Assembly: GCF_004365875.1 (NCBI RefSeq)
Contig: NZ_SODF01000002.1
Coordinates: 434,001-498,000 of the forward strand
Direction of reading: 5' to 3'
DNA: 64,000 bases
Source of the DNA: Kribbella kalugense
GTDB taxonomy: Bacteria > Actinomycetota > Actinomycetes > Propionibacteriales > Kribbellaceae
Positions 34,054 to 43,346 of the stretch are shown here, in pieces. Under the pieces are notes generated by a model. It had not been told where the DNA came from and did not search any database. It worked only from the letters and a program-made list of their open reading frames with translations. The first letter of the stretch is position 1. Each line of letters opens with the position of its first letter. The translations under genes and the position numbers were made by a program.

Positions 34054-35713
34054 GCCGCTGATTCTCCTCGGAAATGTGGGAAACAAACGTGGCCTGCGGC
34101 ACAGCCTGCTCGCCCAGCGCCGGCAGCGTCAGGTCCAGACTGCCCGACCAGTGCAGGTCGTCGCGATCCGGGTAGTCCTCGCGCCAGTGCGCGCCACGGC
34201 TTTCCTCGCGGACGGTCGCCGCCTCGAGCAGCGCGGACGCCACCGTGACCAGGTTCGTCGCTTCCCATCCCGGCGTACCGGGCTCGTCGACCGGTTGCTC
34301 GATCAGCTTGCCGATGGTCGCACCCGCCTCCGACAGACCGGAGGCGCTACGGATCACGCCGGCGCCGACGGTCATCGCGCGCTGCAGCTCGGGTACGACG
34401 TCCGCGTCGACCAGGCCCGGCGTACGGACGTCGACGGCAGGCTCACGCTGCTCGGGCAGGCCGTCCGCGAGGTGCCTGGCGATCCGGCGAGCGAAGACGA
34501 GGCCTTCGAGCAACGAGTTCGAGGCCAGCCGGTTGGCGCCGTGTACGCCGGTGCACGCGACCTCGCCGCACGCGTAGAGGCCCGGCATCGAGGTCTGACC
34601 GTTGAGATCGGTCCAGACGCCGCCGGAGGAATAGTGGCAGGCCGGCGCGACCGGGATCAGCTCGCGCACCGGATCGATACCGTGCGAACGGCAGGATGCG
34701 AGGATGGTCGGGAACCGGACCCGCCACTTCTCGTCGCCGAAGTGCCGGGCGTCCAGGTAGACGTGATCCTTGCCGGTGGCAAGCATCTGCCGCATGATCG
34801 CCTTCGCGACAATGTCCCGTGGTGCGAGGTCGGCGAGCTCGTGCTGGCCCTGCATGAACCGCTTGCCGGTGTGGTCGACCAGGAAGGCGCCCTCGCCGCG
34901 GACAGCCTCGGAGACCAGCGGCTGCTGGCCTTTCGCGCTCTTGCCCAGCCAGAGCACGGTCGGGTGGAACTGGACGAACTCCAGGTCGCGGACCTTCGCC
35001 CCGGCCCGCAGTGCGATCGCCATGCCGTCACCAGTCGACACGCTCGGGTTGGTCGTTGCCGCGTACAACTGACCGATACCGCCGGAGGCCAGGATGACTG
35101 CCCGTGCACGGATCGCGCCGACGCCGTCGAGCTGGCCTTCGCCCATCACGTGCAACGTGACGCCGGCGACCCCGCCGTCCTCGGCGGTGAGCAGGTCGAG
35201 GACAAGGGCGTGCTCGATCAGCCGGATGTCCTTGGCCCGCTTGACCGCGGCGACCAGGGCGCGCTCGATCTCCGCGCCGGTCGCGTCGCCGCCGGCGTGT
35301 GCGATGCGGTTGCGATGGTGCCCACCTTCTCGGCCCAGCGAGATCTCGCCGTCGGCCATCGTGTCGAATCGCGCGCCCAGGTCCATCAGGTCGCGAACCG
35401 CGTCCGGCCCTTCGGTGACGAGTACCCGGACGGCCTCCGGGTCGCTCAGCCCGGCGCCCGCGACCAGGGTGTCCTGAAGGTGTTCCTCGGGCGAGTCCTC
35501 CGGGTCGAGGGCGGCGGCGACGCCGCCCTGCGCCCACTGGGTGGAGCCGGAGGCGACGACGTCCTTCGTCACCACGAGGACGGAGCCGAGTTCACGAGCC
35601 TTGAGCGCGGCGGTCAGCCCGGCAACGCCGGAACCGATCACCACCACGTCAACATCGTCGGTCCAGCCGGCCTCCGGAGCCGTCAGCCGTTGCGGGACTG
35701 CGGGTCCGGTCAC
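34046..35713 (-). CDS. nadB: L-aspartate oxidase
   Basis: This 555-residue flavoenzyme oxidises L-aspartate to iminoaspartate, the first step to quinolinate. The FAD-binding motif VVIGSGVAGLTAALKA (about 24-39) is followed by GSTQWAQGGVAAAL, GREGGHHRNRIAHAGGDATG, the active-site HPTVL and RGEGAFL region, and the C-terminal GEVACTGVHGANRLASNSLLEG. The GTG is chosen because GGGAGG lies just upstream and similarity begins there. nadA is not in this window. Confidence 0.96.
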   Translation of the reverse strand: MTGPAVPQRLTAPEAGWTDDVDVVVIGSGVAGLTAALKARELGSVLVVTKDVVASGSTQWAQGGVAAALDPEDSPEEHLQDTLVAGAGLSDPEAVRVLVTEGPDAVRDLMDLGARFDTMADGEISLGREGGHHRNRIAHAGGDATGAEIERALVAAVKRAKDIRLIEHALVLDLLTAEDGGVAGVTLHVMGEGQLDGVGAIRARAVILASGGIGQLYAATTNPSVSTGDGMAIALRAGAKVRDLEFVQFHPTVLWLGKSAKGQQPLVSEAVRGEGAFLVDHTGKRFMQGQHELADLAPRDIVAKAIMRQMLATGKDHVYLDARHFGDEKWRVRFPTILASCRSHGIDPVRELIPVAPACHYSSGGVWTDLNGQTSMPGLYACGEVACTGVHGANRLASNSLLEGLVFARRIARHLADGLPEQREPAVDVRTPGLVDADVVPELQRAMTVGAGVIRSASGLSEAGATIGKLIEQPVDEPGTPGWEATNLVTVASALLEAATVREESRGAHWREDYPDRDDLHWSGSLDLTLPALGEQAVPQATFVSHISEENQRHG

Positions 35714-35719
35714 GGGGCC

Positions 35720-35820
35720 TCCCGGCCTGGACTGAGGAGCGCAGGGAGCGAAGCGACCGGAGCGACGAGGGAAGGCCGGGAGTTGCAGCCCCGTGACCCC
35801 CGCGCCGGAGGCGCGGCATT
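35720..35820. repeat. Purine-rich iterated segment between panC and nadB
   Basis: The 141-bp panC-nadB gap contains a run of GAGCG/AGCGA-type iterations (about 35735-35775) and a GC hairpin GCGCCGGAGGCGC (about 35803-35815). It interrupts an otherwise tight operon. No gene is seen. Confidence 0.4.
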
Positions 35821-35854
35821 CAACAGAGTCATCCCGCGACCGTATCAACCGAAT

Positions 35855-36682
35855 TCATCGAAGGGTGATGGAAATGTTGTCAATGAGACGAGTCAGACCG
35901 ACCCGGGCCGCGATCAGCATCCGGGCTTCACCGGGGCCGATCACCGGCCCGAGATCAGGCGCCCGGAGCGCCAGATAGTCGATCTTCACCGATGGAACGG
36001 CCTCCAGCTCGGCGTGAGCCGCGGTCATCACCGCGTCCGGTCCGTTCATGCCTGCCTTCGCGCCGGCACTCAATGCCCGGTACAGCACCAGCGCCTCGTC
36101 ACGCTCGGTCTCGCTCAGATACCGGTTGCGTGAGGACATGGCGAGACCGTCCGGCTCGCGGACGGTCGGCACCGGCACGATGTCGACGTCCATGTCGAGG
36201 TCGCCGACCATCTCGCGGATCAACGTCAGCTGCTGGTAGTCCTTCTCGCCGTACAGGGCGAGGTCGGGCGCGGTCAGGTGCAGCAGCTTCGACACCACAG
36301 TCAGTACGCCGGAGAAGTGGCCGGGCCGGAAGACTCCTTCGAGTTCGTCGGCCAGCGGGCCGGGATGCACCGTGACCGACGGCTCGTTCGGGTACAGCTC
36401 GTCCCGGGAAGGGTTGAAGACCAGGTCGACGCCCTCGTTCTTCGCGATCGCCAGGTCGCTGGCGAGCGTTCGCGGGTAGCGGTCAAAGTCCTCCGCCGGC
36501 CCGAACTGCAACGGGTTCACGAAGATCGTCAGGACGACGCTGCCGTCGGGGCCGACCCGTTCCCGGGCCTCGGCCAGCAACGCCGCATGCCCTTCGTGCA
36601 GGGCGCCCATCGTCATCACGACCGCTCGTGGCCGGATCGCGGCCGCGGCTCGCAGTTCGGCCTTGGTCTGGGTGAGTCTCAT
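35855..36682 (-). CDS. panC: Pantothenate synthetase
   Basis: This 275-residue enzyme joins pantoate and beta-alanine with ATP. It has the nucleotidyltransferase HxGH block [13 protein letters not shown] (His29, His32), [27 protein letters not shown] and the KMSKS-like AMSSRN. The start overlaps the DUF2520 gene by ATGA. No panD gene lies nearby, so beta-alanine must come from elsewhere in the genome. Confidence 0.96.
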   Translation of the reverse strand: MRLTQTKAELRAAAAIRPRAVVMTMGALHEGHAALLAEARERVGPDGSVVLTIFVNPLQFGPAEDFDRYPRTLASDLAIAKNEGVDLVFNPSRDELYPNEPSVTVHPGPLADELEGVFRPGHFSGVLTVVSKLLHLTAPDLALYGEKDYQQLTLIREMVGDLDMDVDIVPVPTVREPDGLAMSSRNRYLSETERDEALVLYRALSAGAKAGMNGPDAVMTAAHAELEAVPSVKIDYLALRAPDLGPVIGPGEARMLIAARVGLTRLIDNISITLR

Positions 36683-37554
36683 CGCGGTGTCTCCCCTGTC
36701 CGATCCTGCCCTGGCCCCACCGTTCGGTGCCCGTCCAGCACCTCGGTGAACCGGCTGGCCGTCTCCGCGTCCAGCCGCCCGTCCGCCGCTGCCATCTCCA
36801 CCGTCGCGCGGGCCAGTTCGGCGTACGTCGTCGCCGTCCGGTCCCGCAGTACTTGTAGTGCTGCCAGATGTGCTGCCACCGTGTCGACATCGCCGCGGGC
36901 GATCGGCCCGGTGAGCGCATGATGACCGGATCGCAGCGTGTTGTCGAGGGTTGCGGCCAGCAACGGCCGCAGTGTCGCCACCGGATCCGCCACCCCGGCC
37001 TCCCGCAGTACGGCGACCGCCTGGGAGAGCAACGTGGTCAGGTGGTTCGCACCGTGCACGAGACCCGCGTGGTACCGCGCACGCTGCTCATCGGCGACCC
37101 ACTGCACCTGTGCACCCAACGACTTCACCAACCGCTCCACAACCGACCGTGCAGCGTCAGGAGCGGTCGCGGTGAACATGACGTCGTCCAGCTGCACCAG
37201 GCCACCCGGAAAGGTCATCGAGGGATGCAGCGCGACCGGTGTCGCGGCCAGCCCTTCGAACGGGCTCAGCCCGTGTGCTCCGGACAGGTGTACGACGTAC
37301 TGCGCACTGGTCAACGGAAGCGTGTGAGCCACGTCGCTGATCAGGTCATCCGGTACGGCGACCAGTACGACGTCGGCGCTGGCGGTGACCTCGTCTGCGG
37401 TCAGCACAGGCACACCGGGTAGGAAGCGGGCAGCGCGGTCCCGGGACGCGTCCGATCGCGCGGTGACACCGACCAACCGATGTCCGGCTGCCGCCAAGGC
37501 TGCTCCCACGGCGGTCCCGGCCCGGCCGGCTCCGATCAAGCCGATCCGTTCCAT
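36679..37554 (-). CDS. DUF2520 Rossmann oxidoreductase (ketopantoate-reductase-like)
   Basis: This 291-residue protein has an N-terminal NAD(P)-binding motif ([22 protein letters not shown]) and [15 protein letters not shown]. The C-terminal helical domain is of the DUF2520 type ([32 protein letters not shown]). It is the first gene of the panC operon in many actinomycetes. A role in pantoate or CoA supply is suggested by context only. The ATG following a GTG codon is chosen. Confidence 0.85.
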   Translation of the reverse strand: MERIGLIGAGRAGTAVGAALAAAGHRLVGVTARSDASRDRAARFLPGVPVLTADEVTASADVVLVAVPDDLISDVAHTLPLTSAQYVVHLSGAHGLSPFEGLAATPVALHPSMTFPGGLVQLDDVMFTATAPDAARSVVERLVKSLGAQVQWVADEQRARYHAGLVHGANHLTTLLSQAVAVLREAGVADPVATLRPLLAATLDNTLRSGHHALTGPIARGDVDTVAAHLAALQVLRDRTATTYAELARATVEMAAADGRLDAETASRFTEVLDGHRTVGPGQDRTGETPR

Positions 37555-37636
37555 CACTCACTCTCTTCTCGTTCCAGTCCCACAGCGGGGTACCAGACGA
37601 TCTCCCTGTCAGAGTAGGCGATGAGACCATGGGGCA

Positions 37637-38203
37637 GTGAGCGATGCATGGGCAGCCCGGACGGAACTGACCGCGATTCTGATCACAGTCCCCGAGTTGG
37701 CGGAGTACACGGACCGATGGCGTTCGGTGTCGCGATCGTCGGCGAGACCCCAAGTCCCGTTGACGGAACTCATCCCGCCGCATGTGACTGTGCTGGTCCC
37801 GTGGGTCGCCGAGCCGACAGATGCCGACGTCGCTCGGTTGAAGTCCGCGGTCTCGTCCATCGAGCCGTTTGATCTCAGCTTCCCGACCGCCGGTCAGTTC
37901 CCGAACGGCACGGCCTGGTTGAAGCCGGAGCCCTTCGAGACGGTCCGGTCCATGCTGCTGAGAGTGTTCGAGGCCTTTCCGGAGTGCCCGCCGTACGGCG
38001 GTGAATTCCCGGACGCCCAGCCGCACCTAACCATCTCGTCGTCCAGGGACGGCGGTACAGCCGTGGTCGACGAGGCGAACGCCGCTCTCGCAACGACCCC
38101 GGCCCCGACCGTCCGGCTGACCGAGCTGGGGTTGTGGCGCGAGGACGCCGACGGGCAGTGGCACCAGTTCGGCGCCGTACCGCTCGGGTCGACTACCGCC
38201 TGA
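37637..38203 (+). CDS. 2'-5' RNA ligase-like 2H phosphoesterase
   Basis: This 188-residue protein has the two H-x-T-x motifs of the 2H superfamily: PPHVTVLVPW (about 47-56) and QPHLTISSS (about 133-141), in a duplicated fold. Such proteins cleave or ligate 2',5'- or cyclic phosphodiester bonds in RNA or nucleotides. Start GTG. Its last 11 nt overlap the convergent AAA+ gene, and it is divergent from the panC operon. Confidence 0.85.
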   Translation: MSDAWAARTELTAILITVPELAEYTDRWRSVSRSSARPQVPLTELIPPHVTVLVPWVAEPTDADVARLKSAVSSIEPFDLSFPTAGQFPNGTAWLKPEPFETVRSMLLRVFEAFPECPPYGGEFPDAQPHLTISSSRDGGTAVVDEANAALATTPAPTVRLTELGLWREDADGQWHQFGAVPLGSTTA

Positions 38204-40967
38204 CCTGGAACCCAACCACCCCGGCCGCGTCCTTACCTCGCCAGTCCTCCGGTACGTCGGCCTGCGTCAGCTCACGCACCTGATCGACACCTGGGTCGGT
38301 GAGAGTGCTGATCCGGACGGACTGCTGGGAGACAGTGGCCTCGAACAGGTTGCGGACGTCTCGCCCGTTGCCGAAGTCCGCTGCGTTCCTGACCCGTTCC
38401 AGCAACCAGCCGACCCGGTCCAGCACGCCGTCGGCCAGCAGGTAGCCGGCCTTGCCGCTCAGGTACTGGAAGATCTCCTGGAGCTCCGTGCGCGAGTAGT
38501 CCGGGAACTCCACCGTCGTCGGCACCCGGGACTTCAGACCGGGGTTCTGCAGGAACAGCCCCTCCATCGGCTCGGTGTATCCGGCCAGGACGACGACCAG
38601 GTCTTCGCGGTGCTCCTCCATCAGCTTGATCAGCGTGGCGAGCGCATCGGTCCCGAAGCCTCTCGCATCGCCCAGCGTGTACGCCTCGTCGACGAACAGC
38701 ACCCCACCCAGGGCCTGGTCCACCAAACGCTGCACCTTGGGTGCGGTCTGACCGACGTACTCGCCCATCAGCTCATTGCCGCTCGTCTCCACCAGGTGAC
38801 CGACGCCGAGCAGACCGAGGTCCCGGTAGATCTCCGCGATCAGCCGCGCCACCGTGGTCTTCCCGGTCCCTGGATTGCCGGTGAAGACCATGTGCCGCGA
38901 CCGCTCGGTCGGCGGCATCCCCGCCGTGGCCCGCAGTACGTCGGCCTTCGCCTCCGCGGCCAGCCGCTCGACGGTGGCCTTGACGTCGGCCAGCCCGGTC
39001 ATGGCTGCGAGCTCGGCCCGCGGGTCTCCGTGCCGGTCTCCGATGTTGTCGTCGGCCAGGTCTGCGACGTCGGCCCGCTCGAGCGTCCGGACCTGATCCA
39101 TGGTCGGCGACTCCAGCGTGGCCAGCCGGACCGCCTGCAGCGTCGCGATCCGCTCGAGCAGCGTCCGTACCGCCCGCGCGTTGCCGAAGCCAGGCGCCCG
39201 CGGCACCTTGTGCAGATCGGCCAGCACCCGCTCGGACACCCCTTCACCGAGCACGAACCCGGCCCGCTCGACGGCCTGGAGGAAGATCTCGTGCAACTCG
39301 GCGTCGGTGTAGTCCGGGAAGTTGACGAACCTCCGGATCCGCGACTTGACCCCCGGGTTGCTGTCGACCAGGTCGTACATCTCGTTGGGGTAGCCGGCCA
39401 TCACCACGATCAGGTTGTCCCGATGCGTCTCCATCAACTGGATCAGCGTGGCCACGGCCTCCCGGCCGAAGTCCCGCTCGGAGCCGTTGAACAGCGAGTA
39501 CGCCTCGTCGACGAAGAGCACTCCGCCGAGCGAGCGCTCGACCACCTCGGTCACCTTCGGCGCGGTCTGACCGATGTACGACGCGACCAGGTCGGCCCGG
39601 CCGACCTCGACCAGGTGACCGGACGAGAGCATGCCCAGATCGCGGTACACCTCGGCCAGCACCCGAGCGACCGTGGTCTTGCCGGTGCCGGGGTTGCCGC
39701 TGAAGACCAGGTGGCCCATCGGCTTCGGCAGCCGCACTCCGGCCTCGATCCGTAGCTTGGCCAGCTTCGCCTCGGCGACCAACTCGTGGACGCGGGCCTT
39801 CACCGGGCCCAGACCGGTCATCGCGTTCAGCTCGGCGATCGGGTCGCCGGCCGCCGGCGAGTCGGCCCGCTGCTTGTCCGGGCCGACCGCATCGGCATCG
39901 ACCTTCGGCGGCCGGAACGAGTACAGGTCGCGCAGTCCACGGCGGAAGCCGGAGACGAGGTACAGCTCCTTCGAGGCCTTCGGCTTGTCGGGCATCCCGT
40001 TGAGGCTGGCGCCGAGCTGGTACGTCGCGGCCAGCCACTCGCGGGCCGGGAACGCCGCCCCGGCCTCGACCGCCCGGATCAGCCACGCCTGCCGACGGCG
40101 CCGCCACTCGGCCGGGTCCACCCGGGTCGTCTTCTTTTCGAGCTCCTTCTGGACCGCGGCCGTGCCGGACGGGCCCAGCGACGAGAACGACAGCCCGGCC
40201 GGCAGGTCGGGCCGCCCGATCTGCCGAAGCAGTCGGGCGACCTCGTCGGTGAACGGCCGCTCGGCCTCCGCGGTCACCTCTGTCACCGCCGTGTACGCCG
40301 CCTCCAGCCGGTTCATCCCGAACACCAGCAGGTCGAGCGGGTTCCCGGCCATGTCCGGGAACGCCTGCCGGAGGTCGTCGTCGCTGAACTCCTCGATCCA
40401 GCGCTTGGTCACCGTGGGCCGCTCTATGGTCGTGTGCAGCTCGAGCAGCTCCGGACTGGCCAGGATGCGGTCGTGCATCGTGGCCATCGCCGTACGCCGC
40501 GCCTCCAGGCCCGGGATCCCTGTCAACAGGTCCAGCATCTCCCGGCTGGCCCGGATGATCTCCTCCTGGACGGCACGGTCGCGACGCAACGGGAACGGGA
40601 TCGCGAAGGCTGCGTTGGTCTCGCGCCAGGCGGTGATGTCGGTATCGATCTCCGCCTGCTCCTCCCGGTACTCGTTGAACAGCAGGAAGTGCAGGTTCCG
40701 CGCTCCGCCGACGAGGATGCCCATCGGCGGCCAGAGGCTCCGGAACAGCTGGTAGAAGGTGTCGATCAGCAGCGGCGTGCCCTGTTTGAAGTTCTTGTTG
40801 CCCTCCGAGACGTCGCCCAGTGCCGGGCGATCGGCCAGCTGCGCGATCTTCGCCTTGGTCAGGTCGAGCCACTCGGGCGTGACCACGAACGGCGGCTCGG
40901 CGCCGACCACGTCGAAGACCGGATCGTCGCCGAAGAGGACCGCGAGCTGCTCGGGAAGGTTGGCCAC
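38193..40967 (-). CDS. Tandem CbbX/SpoVK-type AAA+ ATPase with N-terminal helical domain
   Basis: This 924-residue protein has an N-terminal helical domain of about 400 residues that I do not recognise. Two CbbX-type AAA+ modules follow, each with Walker A GNPGTGKTTVAR (about 425 and 700), pore-loop-like YIGQT/YVGQT and Walker B LFVDEAYSL/LFVDEAYTL. Sensor and Arg-finger regions (GVKSRIRRFV, GLKSRVPTTV) are present in both, so both should hydrolyse ATP. CbbX relatives remodel Rubisco, and EccA relatives serve type VII secretion; neither partner is here. The GTG start, 8 nt after TAGGAT, lies beside a long palindromic element. Confidence 0.85.
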   Translation of the reverse strand: MANLPEQLAVLFGDDPVFDVVGAEPPFVVTPEWLDLTKAKIAQLADRPALGDVSEGNKNFKQGTPLLIDTFYQLFRSLWPPMGILVGGARNLHFLLFNEYREEQAEIDTDITAWRETNAAFAIPFPLRRDRAVQEEIIRASREMLDLLTGIPGLEARRTAMATMHDRILASPELLELHTTIERPTVTKRWIEEFSDDDLRQAFPDMAGNPLDLLVFGMNRLEAAYTAVTEVTAEAERPFTDEVARLLRQIGRPDLPAGLSFSSLGPSGTAAVQKELEKKTTRVDPAEWRRRRQAWLIRAVEAGAAFPAREWLAATYQLGASLNGMPDKPKASKELYLVSGFRRGLRDLYSFRPPKVDADAVGPDKQRADSPAAGDPIAELNAMTGLGPVKARVHELVAEAKLAKLRIEAGVRLPKPMGHLVFSGNPGTGKTTVARVLAEVYRDLGMLSSGHLVEVGRADLVASYIGQTAPKVTEVVERSLGGVLFVDEAYSLFNGSERDFGREAVATLIQLMETHRDNLIVVMAGYPNEMYDLVDSNPGVKSRIRRFVNFPDYTDAELHEIFLQAVERAGFVLGEGVSERVLADLHKVPRAPGFGNARAVRTLLERIATLQAVRLATLESPTMDQVRTLERADVADLADDNIGDRHGDPRAELAAMTGLADVKATVERLAAEAKADVLRATAGMPPTERSRHMVFTGNPGTGKTTVARLIAEIYRDLGLLGVGHLVETSGNELMGEYVGQTAPKVQRLVDQALGGVLFVDEAYTLGDARGFGTDALATLIKLMEEHREDLVVVLAGYTEPMEGLFLQNPGLKSRVPTTVEFPDYSRTELQEIFQYLSGKAGYLLADGVLDRVGWLLERVRNAADFGNGRDVRNLFEATVSQQSVRISTLTDPGVDQVRELTQADVPEDWRGKDAAGVVGFQVRR

Positions 40968-40975
40968 GATGCCTG

Positions 40976-40981
40976 ATCCTA
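40976..40981 (-). promoter_or_regulatory. Candidate -10 (TAGGAT) for the AAA+ gene
   Basis: TAGGAT on the minus strand is 8 nt before the GTG and no ribosome-binding site is present. Confidence 0.4.
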
Positions 40982-40996
40982 AGATCGTTGCGGTCC

Positions 40997-41161
40997 AGGG
41001 TGTTGCTCCCGATCCCACGCCGTTGCGAGCAGGTGCTCGGTGCGGTGCATCGGCGTGCGGGGGCGAAGGTCTCGATGCGGAGCATCGTGGCCTTTGCACC
41101 CGTGCGGCGAGGTGCCGTGCCGAGTGCCGCGCAGTAGGCGTGGGATCGGGAGCAACACCCT
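40997..41161. repeat. Long palindromic element, 25-bp perfect terminal inverted repeats
   Basis: Arms 40997-41021 and 41137-41161 are exact reverse complements (AGGGTGTTGCTCCCGATCCC and 5 more bases). The 115 bp between them are also roughly complementary, with mainly transition-type mismatches that would pair as G-U in RNA. The element fills most of the gap between two divergent genes. It could be a miniature inverted-repeat element, an interspersed palindrome or a structured RNA. No target-site duplication is seen next to the arms, and no second copy was noticed in the window. Confidence 0.75.
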
Positions 41162-41184
41162 CAACCTCTTTCGAACGGCAGGCA

Positions 41185-42066
41185 ATGAGCGAGACCTTCA
41201 GGGCGGCCTGGCAGCGGGCGCTCTACGGCCCCGACGGCTTCTACCGGCGGGAGCGTCCGTCCGCACATTTCCGTACGTCGGTGCACGCATCGGCCGACTT
41301 CGGGCACGCAATCGCCCGCCTGGCCGGCCTGGTCGGTCTGGATCAGGTGGTCGACATCGGGGCCGGCTCCGGCGAGCTGGGCAAGGTACTGCGCACCGAG
41401 GGCCTGCAGGTCCTGGACATCGAGCTGGACGACGAGCTGCCGGAGCGTCTGACCGGACTGGTGATCGCCAACGAGTGGCTCGACAACGTCCCGTGCGAGG
41501 TGGTCGAGTGGGACGAGGACGGAGTACCGCATTACCTGTCCGCCGACCTGACACCAGGTGACGTTGTTGAGGGCAACGACCTCGACTGGCTGCAGATGTG
41601 GTGGCCCGGCGAGCCCGGCGACCGGGCCGAGGTCGGCACGACCCGTGACGCGGCCTGGCAGGACGTGGTCCGGCGGCTGACCGACGGCGCCGTAGCGATA
41701 GCCATCGACTACGGCCACGTGAACTCAACCAGGCCGCCGTACGGGACCCTGACTGGCTTCCGCTCCGGCCAGGAGTGCGCACCCGAACCAGACGGCACTT
41801 GTGACATCACAGCGCACGTAGCCCTCGATTCGCTGGGCGGGACCATCGTGAGCCAGCGCGACGCTCTGCGAGCTCTAGGGCTCAGCGCGACCAGACCCCC
41901 GCTCGAGCTCGCTCAAACGGACCCGATGCGCTACCTGTCCGAGCTGTCATCCGCCGGCGAGGCTGCCGAGCTGCTGGACCCGTCCGGGCTGGGTGCGTTC
42001 GGCTGGGTCTGGACCGCGACCGGCGCGGAGACGGTACGCCGTGCTTCGCGCGCCCTCTCGGCCTGA
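41185..42066 (+). CDS. SAM-dependent methyltransferase, MidA/NDUFAF7-like
   Basis: This 293-residue protein has the features of the MidA/NDUFAF7 (DUF185) family: WQRALYGPDGFYRRERPSAHFRTSVHASADFGHAIARL before the SAM motif VVDIGAGSGELGKVL, then LVIANEWLDNVPCEVVEWD and AIAIDYGH. It is shorter than the usual 350-400 residues. Mitochondrial NDUFAF7 dimethylates an Arg in the complex I subunit NDUFS2, whose homologue NuoD2 lies about 1.8 kb downstream. The ATG giving MSETFRAAW is chosen. It overlaps the convergent PH-domain gene by 136 nt. Confidence 0.75.
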   Translation: MSETFRAAWQRALYGPDGFYRRERPSAHFRTSVHASADFGHAIARLAGLVGLDQVVDIGAGSGELGKVLRTEGLQVLDIELDDELPERLTGLVIANEWLDNVPCEVVEWDEDGVPHYLSADLTPGDVVEGNDLDWLQMWWPGEPGDRAEVGTTRDAAWQDVVRRLTDGAVAIAIDYGHVNSTRPPYGTLTGFRSGQECAPEPDGTCDITAHVALDSLGGTIVSQRDALRALGLSATRPPLELAQTDPMRYLSELSSAGEAAELLDPSGLGAFGWVWTATGAETVRRASRALSA

Positions 42067-43346
42067 GCCTGCACCAGGGCCGCGGCCTCAACCTGGTCGC
42101 GGTGCAATGCCACGGCATCGGTCGGCCCCATTGGCGTGTCCACATGTACGTCGGCCAATCCCAGCCGGCGCTGCAGCGGTCCCTGCTCCATCCGGACCGA
42201 CTGCGTCTTGTGGTGCAGCACAATCGACGTACGGCGACTCACCCAGCCCCGCGTGGTCACCATGACCTGGTCGTCGACGCCGTACGTCAGGTAGCGCCAG
42301 CCGATCGGACGGAGCCACTTGGCCCGCTCCGGCGCCACGTGCATCTGGATGTTGGCCAGGTTGAAGCCTGGTAGGACGCGGGAGAGCACGTAGGCCACCT
42401 CGGTACGTTCGCCGACCGGCAGCAGCTGTGCGCCCTCGTGCTCGTCGTCGCCGTCCTCCTTCTGACCGGCCACACCGGCGATGTCCAGCTCGACCCTGGA
42501 CCAGCCGATCAGCCGCCAGATCAACGGCTCGGTGATCAGCAGCCCCTGCACCCGGCCCGCCGGGATCGTCTGCCGCTGGACGTCGAACAGCCCGCGCTTG
42601 GTCCGCAGGCCGTGGCTGGTGTCGGAGAGCGTGAATCCGTGGTTGCCGACGACCTGCTTCCAGATCGGCTGCACCACACCGAGCAGCAGCGGCAGACCGG
42701 CGAACAGACCGACGTGGAAGTTCAGCACCGTGGTCGCGACGATCAACCAGATCAGTGCACCGGCACTACCGATGACAGTGGACGACAGCAGGGTCGCACC
42801 AAGGAGTCGGGCGGTCGGGACGGTCAACAGCGGCGGAGCTTCGGCCTCGGCCTGCTGCTCGTGCTCCTGCTGCTCGGCGGCCTGCTCGCCCTTCGCCCGG
42901 ACCAGCAGGGTCGTGCGGAGCTCCTGTGCCTCGGCGTACGTGAAGTAGCTCAGCTTGCCGTCGCTCTTGCCACCACCGGCCACGTCCATCCGCAGCTCGG
43001 CCATGCCGAACAGTCGCGCGACGAACGGCTGCGCGACGTCGATCGCCTGGATCCGGTCGAACCGGATGATCCGGGTGCGACGGAACAGGAACCCGCTGTC
43101 CACCCGGATCGCATCGCCGGTCAGCTGCCATTTGGTGTACCACCAGGACAGCGCGCCGAGCAGGATGCCGCCGACGAGTACGGCGCCCAGACCGATCCCG
43201 GCGAAGGTCAGATTGCTCCGCAGGCCCTCGTTGTTGACCAGTGCGACGGCCGCGACGACGAAGTACCCCCAGCCTTTGACGAAGGGGGTGAGTGGATGGA
43301 GCCGCTGCCCGACGGTCTCGACAGCCTGCTCGGTCACAGGCCCCAC
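41931..43346 (-). CDS. Bacterial PH (bPH2) domain membrane protein, YdbT-like
   Basis: This 471-residue protein has two pairs of membrane segments and three bPH2-type domains, for example WWYTKWQLTGDAIRVDSGFLFRRTRIIRFDRIQAIDV, GFTLSDTSHGLRTKRGLFDVQRQTIPAGRVQGLLI and VMVTTRGWVSRRTSIVLHHKTQSVRMEQGPLQRRLGLADV. This is the YdbT architecture, often paired with a smaller YdbS-like protein, as here. The C-terminal 50 residues are low-complexity Ser/Pro/Ala and are encoded antisense to the methyltransferase 3' end. Function unknown; linked to membrane stress in Bacillus. Confidence 0.85.
   Translation of the reverse strand: MGPVTEQAVETVGQRLHPLTPFVKGWGYFVVAAVALVNNEGLRSNLTFAGIGLGAVLVGGILLGALSWWYTKWQLTGDAIRVDSGFLFRRTRIIRFDRIQAIDVAQPFVARLFGMAELRMDVAGGGKSDGKLSYFTYAEAQELRTTLLVRAKGEQAAEQQEHEQQAEAEAPPLLTVPTARLLGATLLSSTVIGSAGALIWLIVATTVLNFHVGLFAGLPLLLGVVQPIWKQVVGNHGFTLSDTSHGLRTKRGLFDVQRQTIPAGRVQGLLITEPLIWRLIGWSRVELDIAGVAGQKEDGDDEHEGAQLLPVGERTEVAYVLSRVLPGFNLANIQMHVAPERAKWLRPIGWRYLTYGVDDQVMVTTRGWVSRRTSIVLHHKTQSVRMEQGPLQRRLGLADVHVDTPMGPTDAVALHRDQVEAAALVQAQAERAREARRTVSAPVAVQTQPNAPSPDGSSSSAASPADDSSDR

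Noticed and set aside
33740..36133. 797-codon plus-strand frame across nadC, nadB and panC
   Set aside because: It runs antisense through three conserved genes and their junctions. No recognisable motif.
39244..41085. 613-codon minus-strand frame overlapping the AAA+ gene in another frame
   Set aside because: Arg/Gly/Ala-rich shadow in the same direction as the AAA+ gene, without Walker motifs. It also runs through the palindromic element.
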